From: Spizellomyces punctatus DAOM BR117
Taxonomy: Eukaryota; Chytridiomycota; Chytridiomycetes; Spizellomycetales; Spizellomycetaceae
Direction of reading: 5' to 3'
DNA length: 64,000 nucleotides
Assembly: GCF_000182565.1 (NCBI RefSeq)
Contig: NW_015971542.1
Coordinates: 692,976-756,975, forward strand
The position numbers were made by a program, and so were the translations under genes. The notes under the pieces were generated by a model. The model ran no database searches, was not told where the DNA came from, and saw nothing but the letters and a program-made list of their open reading frames with translations. Positions 24,852-35,384 of this stretch are shown in pieces (the first letter of the stretch is position 1; the number at the start of each line of letters is the position of its first letter).

Positions 24852-26220
24852 TCATCCTCCATTGTCTTCGTATCTGTGATGGTCCACATATAGTAGCTGC
24901 CTATTGTGCGATATGGCTCCCAAATCTTCGCAGCCTCCCTCATTTCATCCGGCTAAATCAACCACATCGTCAGCTTTAAAAGGAGGAAGAGTAACTCTGA
25001 ATCCAAAAGGTGATACTGACCGTCGGGAGATAGATGCCGCCACCTGCCTTTTGTTTCGAGCCCTTCTTACCATTACTTCCTTTCATTCCAAAGTGTTTGC
25101 TCATGCCTTTACGTATGCCAAGATCCCCAACAGGTAGTATATTGGGTCGTTTGAGGTCAAACATAAGGAACATGTCAACTGATAATAAAAAAAGTTCGTA
25201 TTAATCAGTAGTATAGCACGTTTCGCCATGCCTTTCCTACCTGTCCACTATTTCATCAGCCGCATTGCCAAGAGTAATGTTCAATTAAACCAAATAGGCG
25301 ACAAGCCATAATCAGACCATATCATACCGGTCCAATTCCCTTCACGCTACAAAGCAATTCGGCAATAGCGTCGTCCTCCATCCGCAACAAGGCCTCAGTT
25401 GATATCGATCCATCCAAGAACCGATCCGCTAACGCATGGACATACTCGGCTTTACGCTGAGAGAGCCCTGCTGAAGTCAATTCCTGCCGCTCCTTATCTC
25501 GGACCGCCCGCGGCGTCGGAAACCATTTAGGATGTCGCTCCGCGGCAGCAGGGTCCAGTTTTTCGTCGAAGAGGGTCAGGAATCTGCGCAAAATGGTAGA
25601 TGCAGCCTTTCCACTCAGTTGCTATCCAGTAAATCACATTAGTATATCTAAGAGAACCTTATGACACAAGACTAGAAATACTGACTTGGTAGATAATTGC
25701 CGTCGCAAGCGCCTTGAAAGCATCTAAACCTTGCTCCGCCGAATCTTCGCTCTCGAAAATCTTACAAGGCTTTCCAGCTCGCTTCACCACTTGCTCTAAT
25801 CTCGGATCTTGCCCACAAATGTAAGATAACGCCGTCGAATAGTCGAACGGTGCGTCTGACGGAGGCAAGGCAGCAGACGGAGCGGCTACCGCGGATGCGG
25901 CGGTTTCTATTTCCGATGCCTCAGCGACAAGGTCCGGTGCATCTGGCGGAATGGACGGCAAGCTTTTCGGTGCTCTAGCAACTTTTACGGGCTTCTTCTT
26001 CAACGTCTCATCTATTCTCTCTGTGATCTTTCTCTTGGTGACCCTGCAAAATGAAATTGCGACGAAACAACACCGACTCAGTACTGCACAGTTCACCAGA
26101 CGAACTAAAACAATACCTAAAGACAGCAGGGCCATCCTGTAGAGCACCAGCTTGAATCTTCGCCTGTCTTCTTGTAAGCATCCTAATGTGAGGTAAAAGG
26201 AAATTGAATCTGGAAATCAT
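24852..26220 (-). CDS. MAG1: DNA-3-methyladenine glycosylase II (AlkA/MAG1, HhH-GPD superfamily)
   Basis: Base-excision enzyme removing alkylated purines. ATG 26220 gives [20 protein letters not shown], a basic amphipathic start that could act as a mitochondrial signal; ATG further in (MLTRRQ) is possible. After an Ala/Pro-rich linker come '[20 protein letters not shown]', '[11 protein letters not shown]', '[20 protein letters not shown]' and '[19 protein letters not shown]'. The helix-hairpin-helix is '[10 protein letters not shown]' joined through a 7-nt microexon (25241-25247) to 'WTVDMFLMF'. The catalytic-Asp region follows: '[20 protein letters not shown]'. The end is 'LPT' joined to '[20 protein letters not shown]' and [14 protein letters not shown], stop at 24852. 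All family landmarks are present. Confidence 0.92.
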
Positions 26221-26649
26221 CGTCCCTGTTCCACCACCGACGGATGACTCATCCGTTGGTAATTGCTTACTAAGGTGATCAGAGTGCAATGCGCTGTGGG
26301 CATCTCCTACGCATCGGGTGCAGGCACGCAACAGATTTCGCTAGTATTCAAGGAATTGGTGGCCTCGTGAACCGTGGTAAAATACACTTTTGAAATAGAG
26401 CTGTGGGTCTGGAGTGTTCATCAAAGGAAAGATTTTCAATGTTTCCTTCAAATCAACATTGCCGTGCCAAGTAACCTTAATTCCAACCAAGCCCAATATC
26501 TCCCATTTCACGACCATCCCTCTTCCGTCCGAGACTGGCAACGTATTGCATGTCTACCTTTATCTTGACTACAGGCTGATCCGTCCTGTTTGTGGCGACC
26601 CTGGTCAAAAACCGGACGCGTTCGGCAAACCTAGTCCGCGTGTGGCGAC
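26221..26649. promoter_or_regulatory. 429-bp divergent intergenic, MAG1 and rhomboid-like gene
   Basis: Separates two divergent starts. Reading frames cross it on both strands but none begins with a good context or matches a family. It presumably holds both promoters. Confidence 0.35.
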
Positions 26650-27871
26650 ATGGGGCATCGTTGGATTATCTTCATCTTTGTCCTGCTACTCCTGGCTCAT
26701 ACTACACGCCCCGACGAAGAGGACTTTAAGCGAAATGTCCGAGAATATGCAGCCGAACAGAGTATCTGGCATTTGTTGGCGTCAACGGCGGTGCTTGGTG
26801 TGACAGATGCATTTCACATATTGCGACTGGACGACTATGGCCTGTTCACAGTCATTTCCGTTCCCAACTTCTTGGGAAAGGCTCCCCTAAAGTTTGTGGG
26901 ACTGTTTGGAACTTTTATACCGCTCTCATGGAAGGTGATACGCAAAGCGTGGCAGGGCTGGGAGCTTGAGGGACCTCATTGCCAGCCATGTCTTAACGGT
27001 AATCCTCACAGCTCTTCACAAATAATATGACATGCCCTTAATAAAGTATGTCTCGGATATAGGCATCTGTATCGGCAACAACAAGTGTTTCTGTCTGCCG
27101 AGCTTTTCCGGTCCAACTTGTGAGCACACAATGCCAAAATATGTGACACTTTGGGACTATGTTGGCTATTTCGTTCCGGTAGCCCGACAATACACCGACC
27201 ATTGTATTTTTGGAATACCGATTCACTACCTTCCATCAAGAGTTGTATCAGTTGGAGAAGTGCTTGGTGTCATCGACGTGTCAACGCAGCTTGGACTATT
27301 GGATCTGTTAGTGCTTCTTTACCTCGGTATCTATGTTGCCTGGAAAGTAGCTCCCAGAGACATAATGCAGCGACATTTCGTCGCAAAGTATGCGAATCTA
27401 AGGGAGGGAGCAAGACGATACCACGTCTTGTTGACCAGCGCGTGGAGCCATGATTCCTTCTTGCAGCTCGGGGTGAATCTGTACGGGCTTTACGAATACG
27501 GCCCAATGATTTACCAAGTACTGGGGCCAATCACATTCCTGTATTTCTACTTATTGACCTGCGTCGGGACGGCGAGTCTCAGTCTTTTCTTTGGAATGAT
27601 CCGCGGTAGGTATGACAAGGAGTACCACGGGGCTACAGGCAGCATAATGGCCTTGAGATGCTTTACCGTATGGGGACTGTCCGCTCTCGGCAAGGGAGTG
27701 GTGAAATGGCAAGCTGTTAAAGATATGGCGCTCTGGCAAGTTGCCGCAGATATTATAGCAAACGGCGGAAACGTAGATGGGTGGGATTATATTGCACCAG
27801 CTCTAGTTTCTGGCATCTTCTACTATCACTGGTGGCAGGAAGCGAAATATAAACCCATGCGATGGTTTTAA
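26650..27871 (+). CDS. EGF-like/rhomboid-fold membrane protein, predicted pseudoprotease
   Basis: ATG 26650 opens a signal peptide (MGHRWIIFIFVLLLLAHTT). After more hydrophobic segments comes a Cys-rich module across the single intron (27000-27060): 'CQPCLNG' plus 'ICIGNNKCFCLPSFSGPTCE', an EGF-like pattern. The C-terminal domain has about six TM segments laid out like rhomboid: 'LLTSAWSHDSFLQLGVNLYG' (H and N conserved, second H is Q), 'LGPITFLYFYLL', 'HGATGSIMAL' where GxSG is expected, and 'WDYIAPALVSGIFYYHW' at the TM6 catalytic-His site. The nucleophile is Thr and the His is replaced, so proteolysis is unlikely. TAA at 27869. The topology suggests the EGF module faces the lumen or exterior. 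The rhomboid assignment is moderate and the function unknown. Confidence 0.7.
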
Positions 27872-28280
27872 TCTTTGACGGGCCTGAACGAGGTGACCAA
27901 TTTTGTTGTATGAACTACCACAGCACAGCAGGGAAGGCTGTCTGATCCCCCCCTGATGTTCTACGAAACTGGCTGATTACTCCCGCGGTAGCTTGATCTG
28001 GAATGATGTGTGCAAGCGATAGAATGTTAACGCAAAGTAGAAGCCCTTGGACGTCCGGCGTTGGGGTTATCTGCGACAATAATTTTAAGAATGGCTAACA
28101 GCAGCAACGGATCAGGACAAAATCGCAAATCTCTGTTTGCAAACAATACATATCATCGAAAGTGTATAGTACATGGTGCGCAATCTCAAATCAACAAATG
28201 AACAATAATAGCTTGCACGAGCAAGTCGGTCTTCAAATGCAGCCAAAGATCATATCCTCAGGATTTAACCTGAAAGACCA
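27872..28280. other. Intergenic, nothing recognised
   Basis: 409 bp after the rhomboid-like stop. Short frames only; a run of C (about 27948-27953) and no coding signature. Confidence 0.4.
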
Positions 28281-28818
28281 TCCCTCTTCGCGACCGCGAG
28301 TATTCATGGTATCGAGTTCGTGTTCATCCGAACTGGAGGTGCTGGGACTGTCAAGATACAAATGAACGAAGAGATGGAAGAGGTTAATGCTTTCGTCACA
28401 AACGTTCTTATGGAGAGGGGGATTACATCCGCGGGCACTTTTTTAGTTGAAGGGGAGAGACTCACCGCAACCCACGATCAGCCTGTGCTTTTGCATTTTC
28501 CAGTTACGAAAATGCGAGTAAAACTGCCATCTCTGCCACTTGTCTTTACACAGTCAAGACCCCATATTAACAAATGTAGAATGGAGTTTGTGAGGACTCT
28601 GGGTAAACATGGCAAAACGGCAAGGAGATCATTGCCCCTCCGATGACACCCCTCATGACCGTTGATGTCTCCTGTTAGGCAGACATGCCTTTTACTATGG
28701 CTGGTACCTTGGGCACCGATCACGTATCCGGTCGTGATGTCCTACTTCCCGCAAGCGTCCAAGAAATACTCCATCCTTTCTTGCACCAGGATGCTATCTC
28801 CCCCCCTCTTTAGTGTTA
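28281..28818 (+). CDS. Possible small spliced gene, unknown function
   Basis: A frame without a clear start reads 'IHGIEFVFIRTGGAGTVKIQ', 'MNEEMEEVNAFVTNVLMERG' and 'ITSAGTFLVEGERLTATHDQ', whose composition is protein-like. It could splice at about 28518 (gtaaaa to ttacacag) and again into an exon after 28678, read either as 'MAGTLGTDHVSGRDVLLPAS' or as 'RHAFYYGWYLGHRSRIRS'. No ATG in good context and no family match. It could equally be a decayed gene. Confidence 0.25.
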
Positions 28819-28833
28819 GGGAAATCCAAAATG

Positions 28834-29094
28834 TCAAGTCTTTAGTGCCCACCTCTGTTCTTCGCCGTATGACGAGTCACTGTTTCGCTTGTAGCTCACA
28901 GGACGTGTTTGCAAACCGGGGCTTGCGGAAGACTGAACAGGAAGAATTCCGGCGCCGACAGAAGTGACCGCCCCTCCGGGATGTTGAGCGTCTTGAGGGT
29001 GACGAGTGAGATACATGGCTGCGGCTGCTCCAGCCGTGGCACATCCAGCTGCAACGAGGAAAGGGGCAGCAGGGCCGGGCATGTTTGATTTCAA
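28834..29094 (-). CDS. Small single-pass membrane protein, unknown
   Basis: An 86-codon frame with ATG at 29094: MKSNMPGPAAPFLVAAGCAT followed by an Ala-rich helix to 'AAAAMYLTRHPQD', then a polar tail. The N-terminal hydrophobic segment (residues 8-27) with flanking Arg/His resembles small inner-membrane mitochondrial proteins, but I recognise no family. Possible donors inside the frame (gtcact, gtgagc) mean the tail may be different in the mRNA. Confidence 0.35.
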   Translation of the reverse strand: MKSNMPGPAAPFLVAAGCATAGAAAAMYLTRHPQDAQHPGGAVTSVGAGILPVQSSASPGLQTRPVSYKRNSDSSYGEEQRWALKT

Positions 29095-29939
29095 TAATGT
29101 GGTAGTAGCAAGTGTTGTAAATTACAACCTTGAGAGATTTGTACGAAAATGCGCCAAGCTTAAAATATTTGAGAACAAAAACAAATAATTACTGGAAGAG
29201 ATGATGCCAGAAAATCCATGCTTTTATATCTGTTTACATGTTTCCATGCAATTCCAATGAGCGCATAGGCCTTATCAGCAAAAAACGCGGAACGACGAGC
29301 ATCAGCTGCCCTCGAGTACCCTTGTCGTTTGGAGGCTTGTTGTGTGTCCGCGTGCCTGTGCAATCCCAACATATCGGAGATATCTTTATTTGACAGCTGC
29401 CACATGAATACGACATTGTAAAGAAAGGTTCGTTCTTGTTTCACGCACATGACGAGGAGGAGAGTGTCCACCCAATACCCTACTCGCCAAAGGGTTTTTT
29501 GGTCCTGTCCCCCCCAGTCGCGTTCCCTGCACCAAAACAATCCTTCCAACGCGTTCGTGTCAGCCGGGGGGGTTGAACAACAGGCGGGGGGGCAGAGCGT
29601 TTGTGTTGCTCGCATGTCCCCCCTTCCTTCGTTCCTGTTGCCCTCCTTCTTTTTGTTGCTGCAGAGTGGACAGCCTTGAAACTGTCCTCGAGGGTAGAAG
29701 TCCACACTTGCGTCATTTTGCTTTGGGAGGGCAGTCAATGAGATAACCACGAGATATAGCAAGCCAGCGCCTGGATTTCCTGGGGAAGCCAACTTTTGCT
29801 AATGTCCAGCATGTCGATGTCGGTCTCCCTTTGGAGACGGCACATTATTCGTGCTATGTTTATGCCACTCTTCTTATCGTGAATCAATAATGAAAACCTG
29901 TCCATGGAAGAGCATTCTTGTCGAGTTTGATGAATGTTG
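29095..29939. other. Gene-poor stretch with homopolymer G/C runs
   Basis: 845 bp without a supported gene. A 210-codon minus frame (29160-29792) lacks an ATG start and has erratic composition. Runs of seven C (29509-29515), seven G (29566-29572), seven G (29586-29592) and six C (29618-29623) lie within 115 bp and could pair or form G-quadruplexes. Confidence 0.5.
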
Positions 29940-30281
29940 TCATAGCTTTTGATAAGATAAGTTCACATGGTGCATTCTTGCCTGCTTCTTCTTTTCTGTT
30001 GCAGCCAGGCGAAGGGTAGCAAAGGCATTGTCTTTTGTTTGTCTAAGCGCTGTTTGAACGTCCTTATTCAGATTACCATCGCAGATATCTGAAATGGAAA
30101 GCGCCAAATGTGTGCATCCCCGAAACGCGAGCATAAACAATGCAGAATCATGTTTTAGGATATTAACAATGCTTTCTTGACAAACATCTCTGCTTCAAAA
30201 GCATCAGCATTCTCCCTAATACAAATGGTTTCCCTAACAAGCCCTGATCACTTGCTGCTTGAGTGGCGATGATTCGTCCAT
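29940..30281 (-). CDS. Small helical protein, unknown
   Basis: ATG 30281 gives MDESSPLKQQVIRA. An intron of about 46 nt (gttagg...gcagag) would join to 'VCQESIVNILKHDSALFM', 'LAFRGCTHLALSISDICDGN', 'LNKDVQTALRQTKDNAFATL' and RLAATEKKK, ending at TGA 29940. The translation is helical, charged and protein-like, and about 95 residues long. No family recognised. A further exon beyond KKKQ is possible. Divergent from the NOL8-like gene. Confidence 0.4.
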
Positions 30282-30710
30282 GTTATGTTTCGATTTCTGC
30301 GTTTTGGCGGGCGTGCTCGCACATGTTCGCTGTCGTCACTATTTTGCATTTGCACACATGCCTAGCGAGAAAAGTACTCGCTACTCATGCGCCTACCCCC
30401 TCGCGTTACCTGCCCTGAACACCTTCCCTTTCCCCCGCGGTTGCATTCGTATCTTCCGGCTTGCATTCCCCATTGATCCTTCTGGCTTATTCTCAAACAG
30501 AGCAAGAGATGAACTTGTTTATCCATCTACTTGTAGCTACCTGATGCCCTTGTGCCTTGCTCTTCACTGTCGCGAATTCCGGCCCGCTGACGCAATCATT
30601 ATCCGTATTTATCCACATTCCAATGAGCATTACATAATCTTTGCATCTTTTGTACTGGATCTACCAAGGACAAAGGTGCACCAAAATTCCAACCTTCTTT
30701 AACCTTGTCC
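30282..30710. promoter_or_regulatory. 429-bp divergent upstream region of the NOL8-like gene
   Basis: Contains a pyrimidine-rich stretch (30395-30460, plus strand) just upstream of the RRM gene. A 147-codon plus-strand frame here begins with a non-ATG codon, is Cys/Phe/Leu-rich and looks non-coding. Confidence 0.3.
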
Positions 30711-33263
30711 ATGACGACCGCAGCCGACTTGAACCCCACAGTCGACAAGTCAGCGCCAGTTATCAAACGACTATATGTCGGTGGGCTTAAATACGACGTG
30801 GACAAAGCAGATTTGGAAGCCCGTTTCAAGAGTTTTGGCAATGTGCTGTCGGTTGACTTGCCTGGTGGAGGACCGTTGGGGGGCTCACGAGGGTTCGGAT
30901 TCATTGGATTGGAAACGACGCCATCGGCACTAGCTAGATGTAAATGACACCTGCATGTCATTGGAACGCCAACTCGGTGCTCACTGCTCTTCTGTCCCCT
31001 AGGTCTTACGCTCTACAATGGTACGAAGTGGAAGGGCATGCAGTTGCATATAGAGGAGGCCAAGCAAGATTATATGACAAGGTTCGCTAATGGCAGCATG
31101 ACAAGATGTGATTTTCAGCGTACTTTTTCTCACATGGGTTGGCAGGTTGAAGCGAGAGTGGGCAGAAAAGAAGGTGCAGGATGAAGCAAGGGCGAAGGGT
31201 GAAGTGCAGATCAGCAATAAGAAACGTAAGCGGAAGGCAGTGGAAGTAGCATTGGACATGAATTTGGTTACAGATCGAAACGCAAAAAACCGGAAGGTGG
31301 GCACAGCACATAAAGTAACCTGCAGCCCATCCTCCTCACGTCCATGATATCCGACCTAGGGATGGAAGAATTCGCGTTTCAATCGGGCTGTGGCCGTTTT
31401 CCACTATAGGGACAAATTGACTGGCAAGGTACGTTAGGATAGATGGTTCCCAGCACCGTTGCATTAGTGCGACATCGTTTTCATTCAACACCTTGCAGAT
31501 TGTCACTGTTGATCCGCTCAGATATAAAGATAACCTGAAGAGACCGGAAAGCTATGCGAAATTTACTCCGGTGGCGCGTCTGACGTGGCCCAGCGATGAC
31601 ATTGTTGCCCCACCTCGTCGTGCATCAATTGGAACATCGTCCACGACTGTTGACAACATCAGCGTGCCTGCGGTAAACTGGATCGACGATAAACAAACTG
31701 CACTCTCGGAAGAGTCAAAGGAGGACTCTGCAGATGAGGATGATTTTGCCCTACCCACACGCGGAGGCCTATTTGACTCTACGGACGACGAGGACGGCTC
31801 CGATAAGCAAGATTCTGATGATGAAAGCATAGACTTTAATAGACTAGCAACGATGGAGGTGGATGGAATAGATCCTGTAGATACAGCGGCAGAAGATGAT
31901 GCATTTGAGACCGTCACATCAACCCATATACCAGCCCCTCTTCCTGCTGGCTTGTCAGATGATGATGAAGACGATGATATAATACCTACCGCGCCCCTTC
32001 CACCTGTGGAAGCTGCAGCGGCTGGGGACCCAGATGTAGGAAATAACCTGGCAAAGGAACGATCAAAACTGTTGGGTCTGGCGAAATTCATCATTGGCAA
32101 TGATTCTTCGGCTCAGCAAGACAATACAATGGCTACGGTGGATTTTACTATGGATGTGGACGACGAGGAAAGCCAGCGGGGATCTCCGATATCTGAAAAA
32201 GGTTCTGACATGAGTGGGAAGGATGGACAAGGGGCTCCGCGGGATACTATCTCCTCAGACAACGAGACGGATGCTAGTGATAGCGAGGAGACGGAATCTG
32301 AAGATCTCTCTGAGGCATCAAGTCAGGAGGATGTGGAAGACGAAGAATCGGAAAAGATGCAAGGGGATGATGATTCGGATGACGAAGGAAGTTCCGACGA
32401 CAGCGAATCAGGCGAAAGTGACGTGACCGAAAATTCGAGTTCCTCCAGTCAAGTGGTCAAAACCGCAGGTGAAAATATCAGCATACCAGACGCTGCGCCA
32501 GAGCACCCACAGAATGCACAAGGTATGCACCTGGCTGTTGTTTCTGATACAGTATTTAGTGTTTCTCATCCATCAAGTACGCAGATTCTATACCAGAAAA
32601 GGGAGCGTCAGGTCCACCGGCGGAGCGTCATTACGCCGTGAACACCAATCTTCGCGCACTTGTCTTTGGCACCGACGGTGAGTGAAGTCTGATGTAGCGA
32701 TTACGCAGAAACTAACATGTCTATTTGTATACAGGTGCAGGCACCTTTTCATTGTTCGGAGGGAGAACCGCTGACGATCCGACCGAGACTGAAGAGCAGG
32801 TGGCTACTCCATCGGCATCAGTACCCCTTTTTAAATTTGCAGATGCAGGACCGGAATCGGTTCCATATGAGCAAGCGGAAGAGGTGGGCTGGTGATTACC
32901 TTCAAAAATCATCTCCAATGTCATCTAACTATTTCATACAGCCGTACGACGAAGCCGAAGTCAGCAAAAGTTTCGGTACATCAACCATGTTCTTCTTCCA
33001 TTTAGGGGATGAAGGATTATCACATCGGTCAAAGTACGCTCCAGATAAATCGTTTATGCGAACAGAGACTGTGTATGTTGCATGATTTTACATCGAAGAA
33101 CGCATCATTGTTACTCATGTTGGTCACAAATAGGGAAGAAATCAAGTCCCAGTGGGAGCAATTCCGACAGGATTTGACCCATGAGTTTAAGAGCAAGCAC
33201 AAACTAGCTTCGAGACGCAAAGAGAAAATGAGACGTCAGCGAGGGAAAATACGTGCTGTGTAG
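30711..33263 (+). CDS. RRM nucleolar protein, NOL8/Nop8-like (60S ribosome biogenesis)
   Basis: ATG 30711. N-terminal RRM: RNP2 'RLYVGGL' and RNP1 'SRGFGFIGL' at residues about 20-95, then 'LYNGTKWKGMQLHIEEAKQD' and 'RLKREWAEKKVQDEARAKG'. After 'FNRAVAVFHYRDKL' comes 'IVTVDPLRYKDNLKRPESYA'. A long acidic Ser/Asp/Glu-rich region (31690-32450) follows. The conserved C-terminal block has 'LRALVFGTD', 'TFSLFGG', 'TSTMFFFHLGDEGL' and 'WEQFRQDLTHEFKSKHKLAS' with 'RRKEKMRRQRGKIRAV' (TAG at 33261). N-terminal RRM, acidic middle and basic C-terminal 'W..R..LT..FK.KHK.A.R' is the NOL8 layout. About 700 residues, five or six introns. Confidence 0.8.
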
Positions 33264-33661
33264 TGTAAATAACGTAGCGCGGATAGTATATATAGATGTA
33301 ATGGCAATGTAAATGGATTTAGCAAGTCAACTGTGCGGCGAGGAGGACAATGTACGGAGTCTCAGGCGTAGATGAATGACACATCTCAAGTCTTATCCTT
33401 GGTTACTCTCCGCTCTCTCGCTCTTTGTGGATGTTGTAGGGAATGCAGCCATAAACTTTAGCATTGCCTTCCTCTGTTATCCACATGTGTTCCAACGTCA
33501 AACACGCGATAGCCAGCAGATTGTACAGATTTGACTATTAATAAAAAAGGTATCAATCAAAAAGCCGTCGAGCAATCTTCGCCCCCCGTTCGTCTTCGTC
33601 ACCTGCTTAACCCACCAGTACGATCAATGATGGCAGACCTCTGATGAATTCCATCACATGT
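33264..33661. other. 398-bp convergent intergenic region
   Basis: Between the NOL8-like and CDK7 stops. AT-rich around 33280-33320 (atatatagatg). No gene seen. Confidence 0.4.
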
Positions 33662-35220
33662 CTATCTACCTTCAAACTCCCCTTTTCGTTTCACCCCTCG
33701 CTGCTGCGCACCATTTTCCTGTGGTTGCTGCTCTCCCTTCCCTTCTTTACGCTTAGCACCCACCCCACCTACATCTCGCGGGAGCTTGTGAGGCGGTGTT
33801 GGTCGCGGCAGGTTGCGGAAGTAAAAGTGTTTCAAAGCCTGGACGGAAATGAGTGTCAATATGATTCCTGGCCGAATGCACCCGTAGTAACATACATCTT
33901 CGGCAGTTATTCGCTTCAGGGGATCAAACAAAAGGAATTGCTCCAGCAAATTTAGAGCGTCCGGCGATGCGGCTGTTAATATGGAACGGAGCGGTGGTTT
34001 GGGGTACTGCTGAAATTCAAAATATCCGTCCAGCTCCTTCATGCCCTGGAGAATTGCGCCTCATCAATCTGACTTTCCACACGCAGGGCTGCGGAGAGAA
34101 GAACCTACAGGCCAGTCTTGCTCGGTTGGTGTACCAAGAGCTTTAAATATGATCTGTAGTTGGCCAATATCTGAATCTCCCGCCATGAATGGTGTACGCA
34201 GCATCAACTCCGCAAATATGCATCCTACGGCCCACATGTCTATGGCATAACCATAACGCGTGGCGCCTAGTAGAAGCTCTGGTGCTCGATACCATCTCAA
34301 ACCGAGAATGACTTTTAACACCCGAGAAAGGACGTTCGAAAAACAATGGACCTCATACCTCGTTACCACGACCGAGGTCATCTTTTTGTGAGGATCTCCA
34401 TAGTCTCTTGCCATACCAAAATCGGCAAGCTTGAGCTGCCCATCGCTTGCAAGGAGAAGGTTATTCGGCTTCAAATCCTGCAAATCGTTGGATCTTGTCA
34501 GCCCCAAGTGTCAATGAATATTTGAGAGCACACGGACCCTATGGAGTATAAAGTTGCGATGACAGTGATACAGTCCGCGAAGTGTCATCAACATCCAGCT
34601 CTTCACATCGGCGGCGCTGAATACAACTGTCTTATTCTTAATGACCATCTCAAGATCTGCGTCCAAGTATTCAAGGACCAGATTGAGATTCGTCTTGTGC
34701 GAGAACACATCGATAAGCTGAAGGGAGTAAGCATAAAAGTGTCGGCGATTATATATGTTTCTTTTTTTGTAGGNNNNNNNNNNNNNNNNNNNNNNNNNNN
34801 NNNNNNNNNNNNNNNNNNNNNNNNNNNNNNNNNNNNNNNNNNNNNNNNNNNNNNNNNNNNNNNNNNNNNNNNNNNNNNNNNNNNNNNNNNNNNNNNNNNN
34901 NNNNNNTCATCTTTCTCTTCGGCTTATACACACAGTACAGTTAGCCACTTTGTCATTGCCTTGGCAAATTATACTGTATATCACGAGGTGAGGTTCCCAC
35001 CTTGATCTCCCACCTTCTTATCCTTTGCCAACCGTTCTCTCTCTCCTGTATGGTCATGTGCCAGCCTTTCTGCAACCTTCTCTTTTCGTATTGGAACTGC
35101 CCAACCCAAATACACGGTAGCATAAGTTCCTTCTCCGACTTTCTTGTCCTTGATAAAGTGTGACCATTTGGATGAGGAGGTCGTTGACCGGAACGACCGC
35201 GTGGGTTCTAGATCCGCCAT
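33662..35220 (-). CDS. CDK7: Cyclin-dependent kinase 7 / KIN28 (TFIIH CAK kinase), interrupted by a gap
   Basis: Phosphorylates the RNA polymerase II CTD and activates cell-cycle CDKs. ATG 35220: [17 protein letters not shown], then the Gly-rich loop '[14 protein letters not shown]'. The Lys and alphaC exon falls in or next to the 133-N gap (34774-34906). After it come '[20 protein letters not shown]', 'LEMVIKN', '[17 protein letters not shown]', 'FILHR' joined to 'DLKPNNLLL', '[11 protein letters not shown]' (DFG), the activation loop '[20 protein letters not shown]', '[20 protein letters not shown]' and '[13 protein letters not shown]'. The C-terminus '[17 protein letters not shown]' and a basic Gly/Gln tail fit CDK7. 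Seven or more introns. The exon between the Gly loop and the gap is unresolved. Confidence 0.93.
34774..34906. other. Assembly gap (133 N) inside CDK7
   Basis: A run of N. It should cover the exon with the alphaC helix (..TALRE..-type sequence), which is absent from the flanking reads. Confidence 0.99.
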
Positions 35221-35384
35221 AACAAGCAGGACGAATTAAAAATGTTCTTGTGGATGCAGTAAAGTAATGCTGAACCAACGCAAGTTAAACAGCTGCAGGA
35301 AGCACGTCCACGTGACCATCACTGAGTCATCAAGATACAATGTTCGAAGTTCCAACTCGTAAAACGTAAAACGATCAACGGAAC
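35221..35384. promoter_or_regulatory. Bidirectional promoter, CDK7 and GET2
   Basis: 164 bp between the divergent start codons. Contains a CACGTG core (tccacgtgac, about 35308-35317). Promoter role inferred from position. Confidence 0.45.

Noticed and set aside
29160-29792. 210-codon open frame on the minus strand
   Set aside because: Starts at a non-ATG codon, crosses the G7/C7 runs, has erratic composition and no family resemblance; best seen as chance openness.
30259-30702. 147-codon plus-strand frame before the NOL8-like gene
   Set aside because: No ATG, rich in Cys/Phe/Leu without pattern, and lies where a promoter is expected.
34981-35140. A second KDKKVG-like copy in the CDK7 first-intron area, looking like a duplicated Gly-loop exon
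   Set aside because: The lysine-rich text lacks the GxGxxG pattern and abuts the region just before the assembly gap; probably part of the missing AIK..K-type exon or intron, not a duplication.
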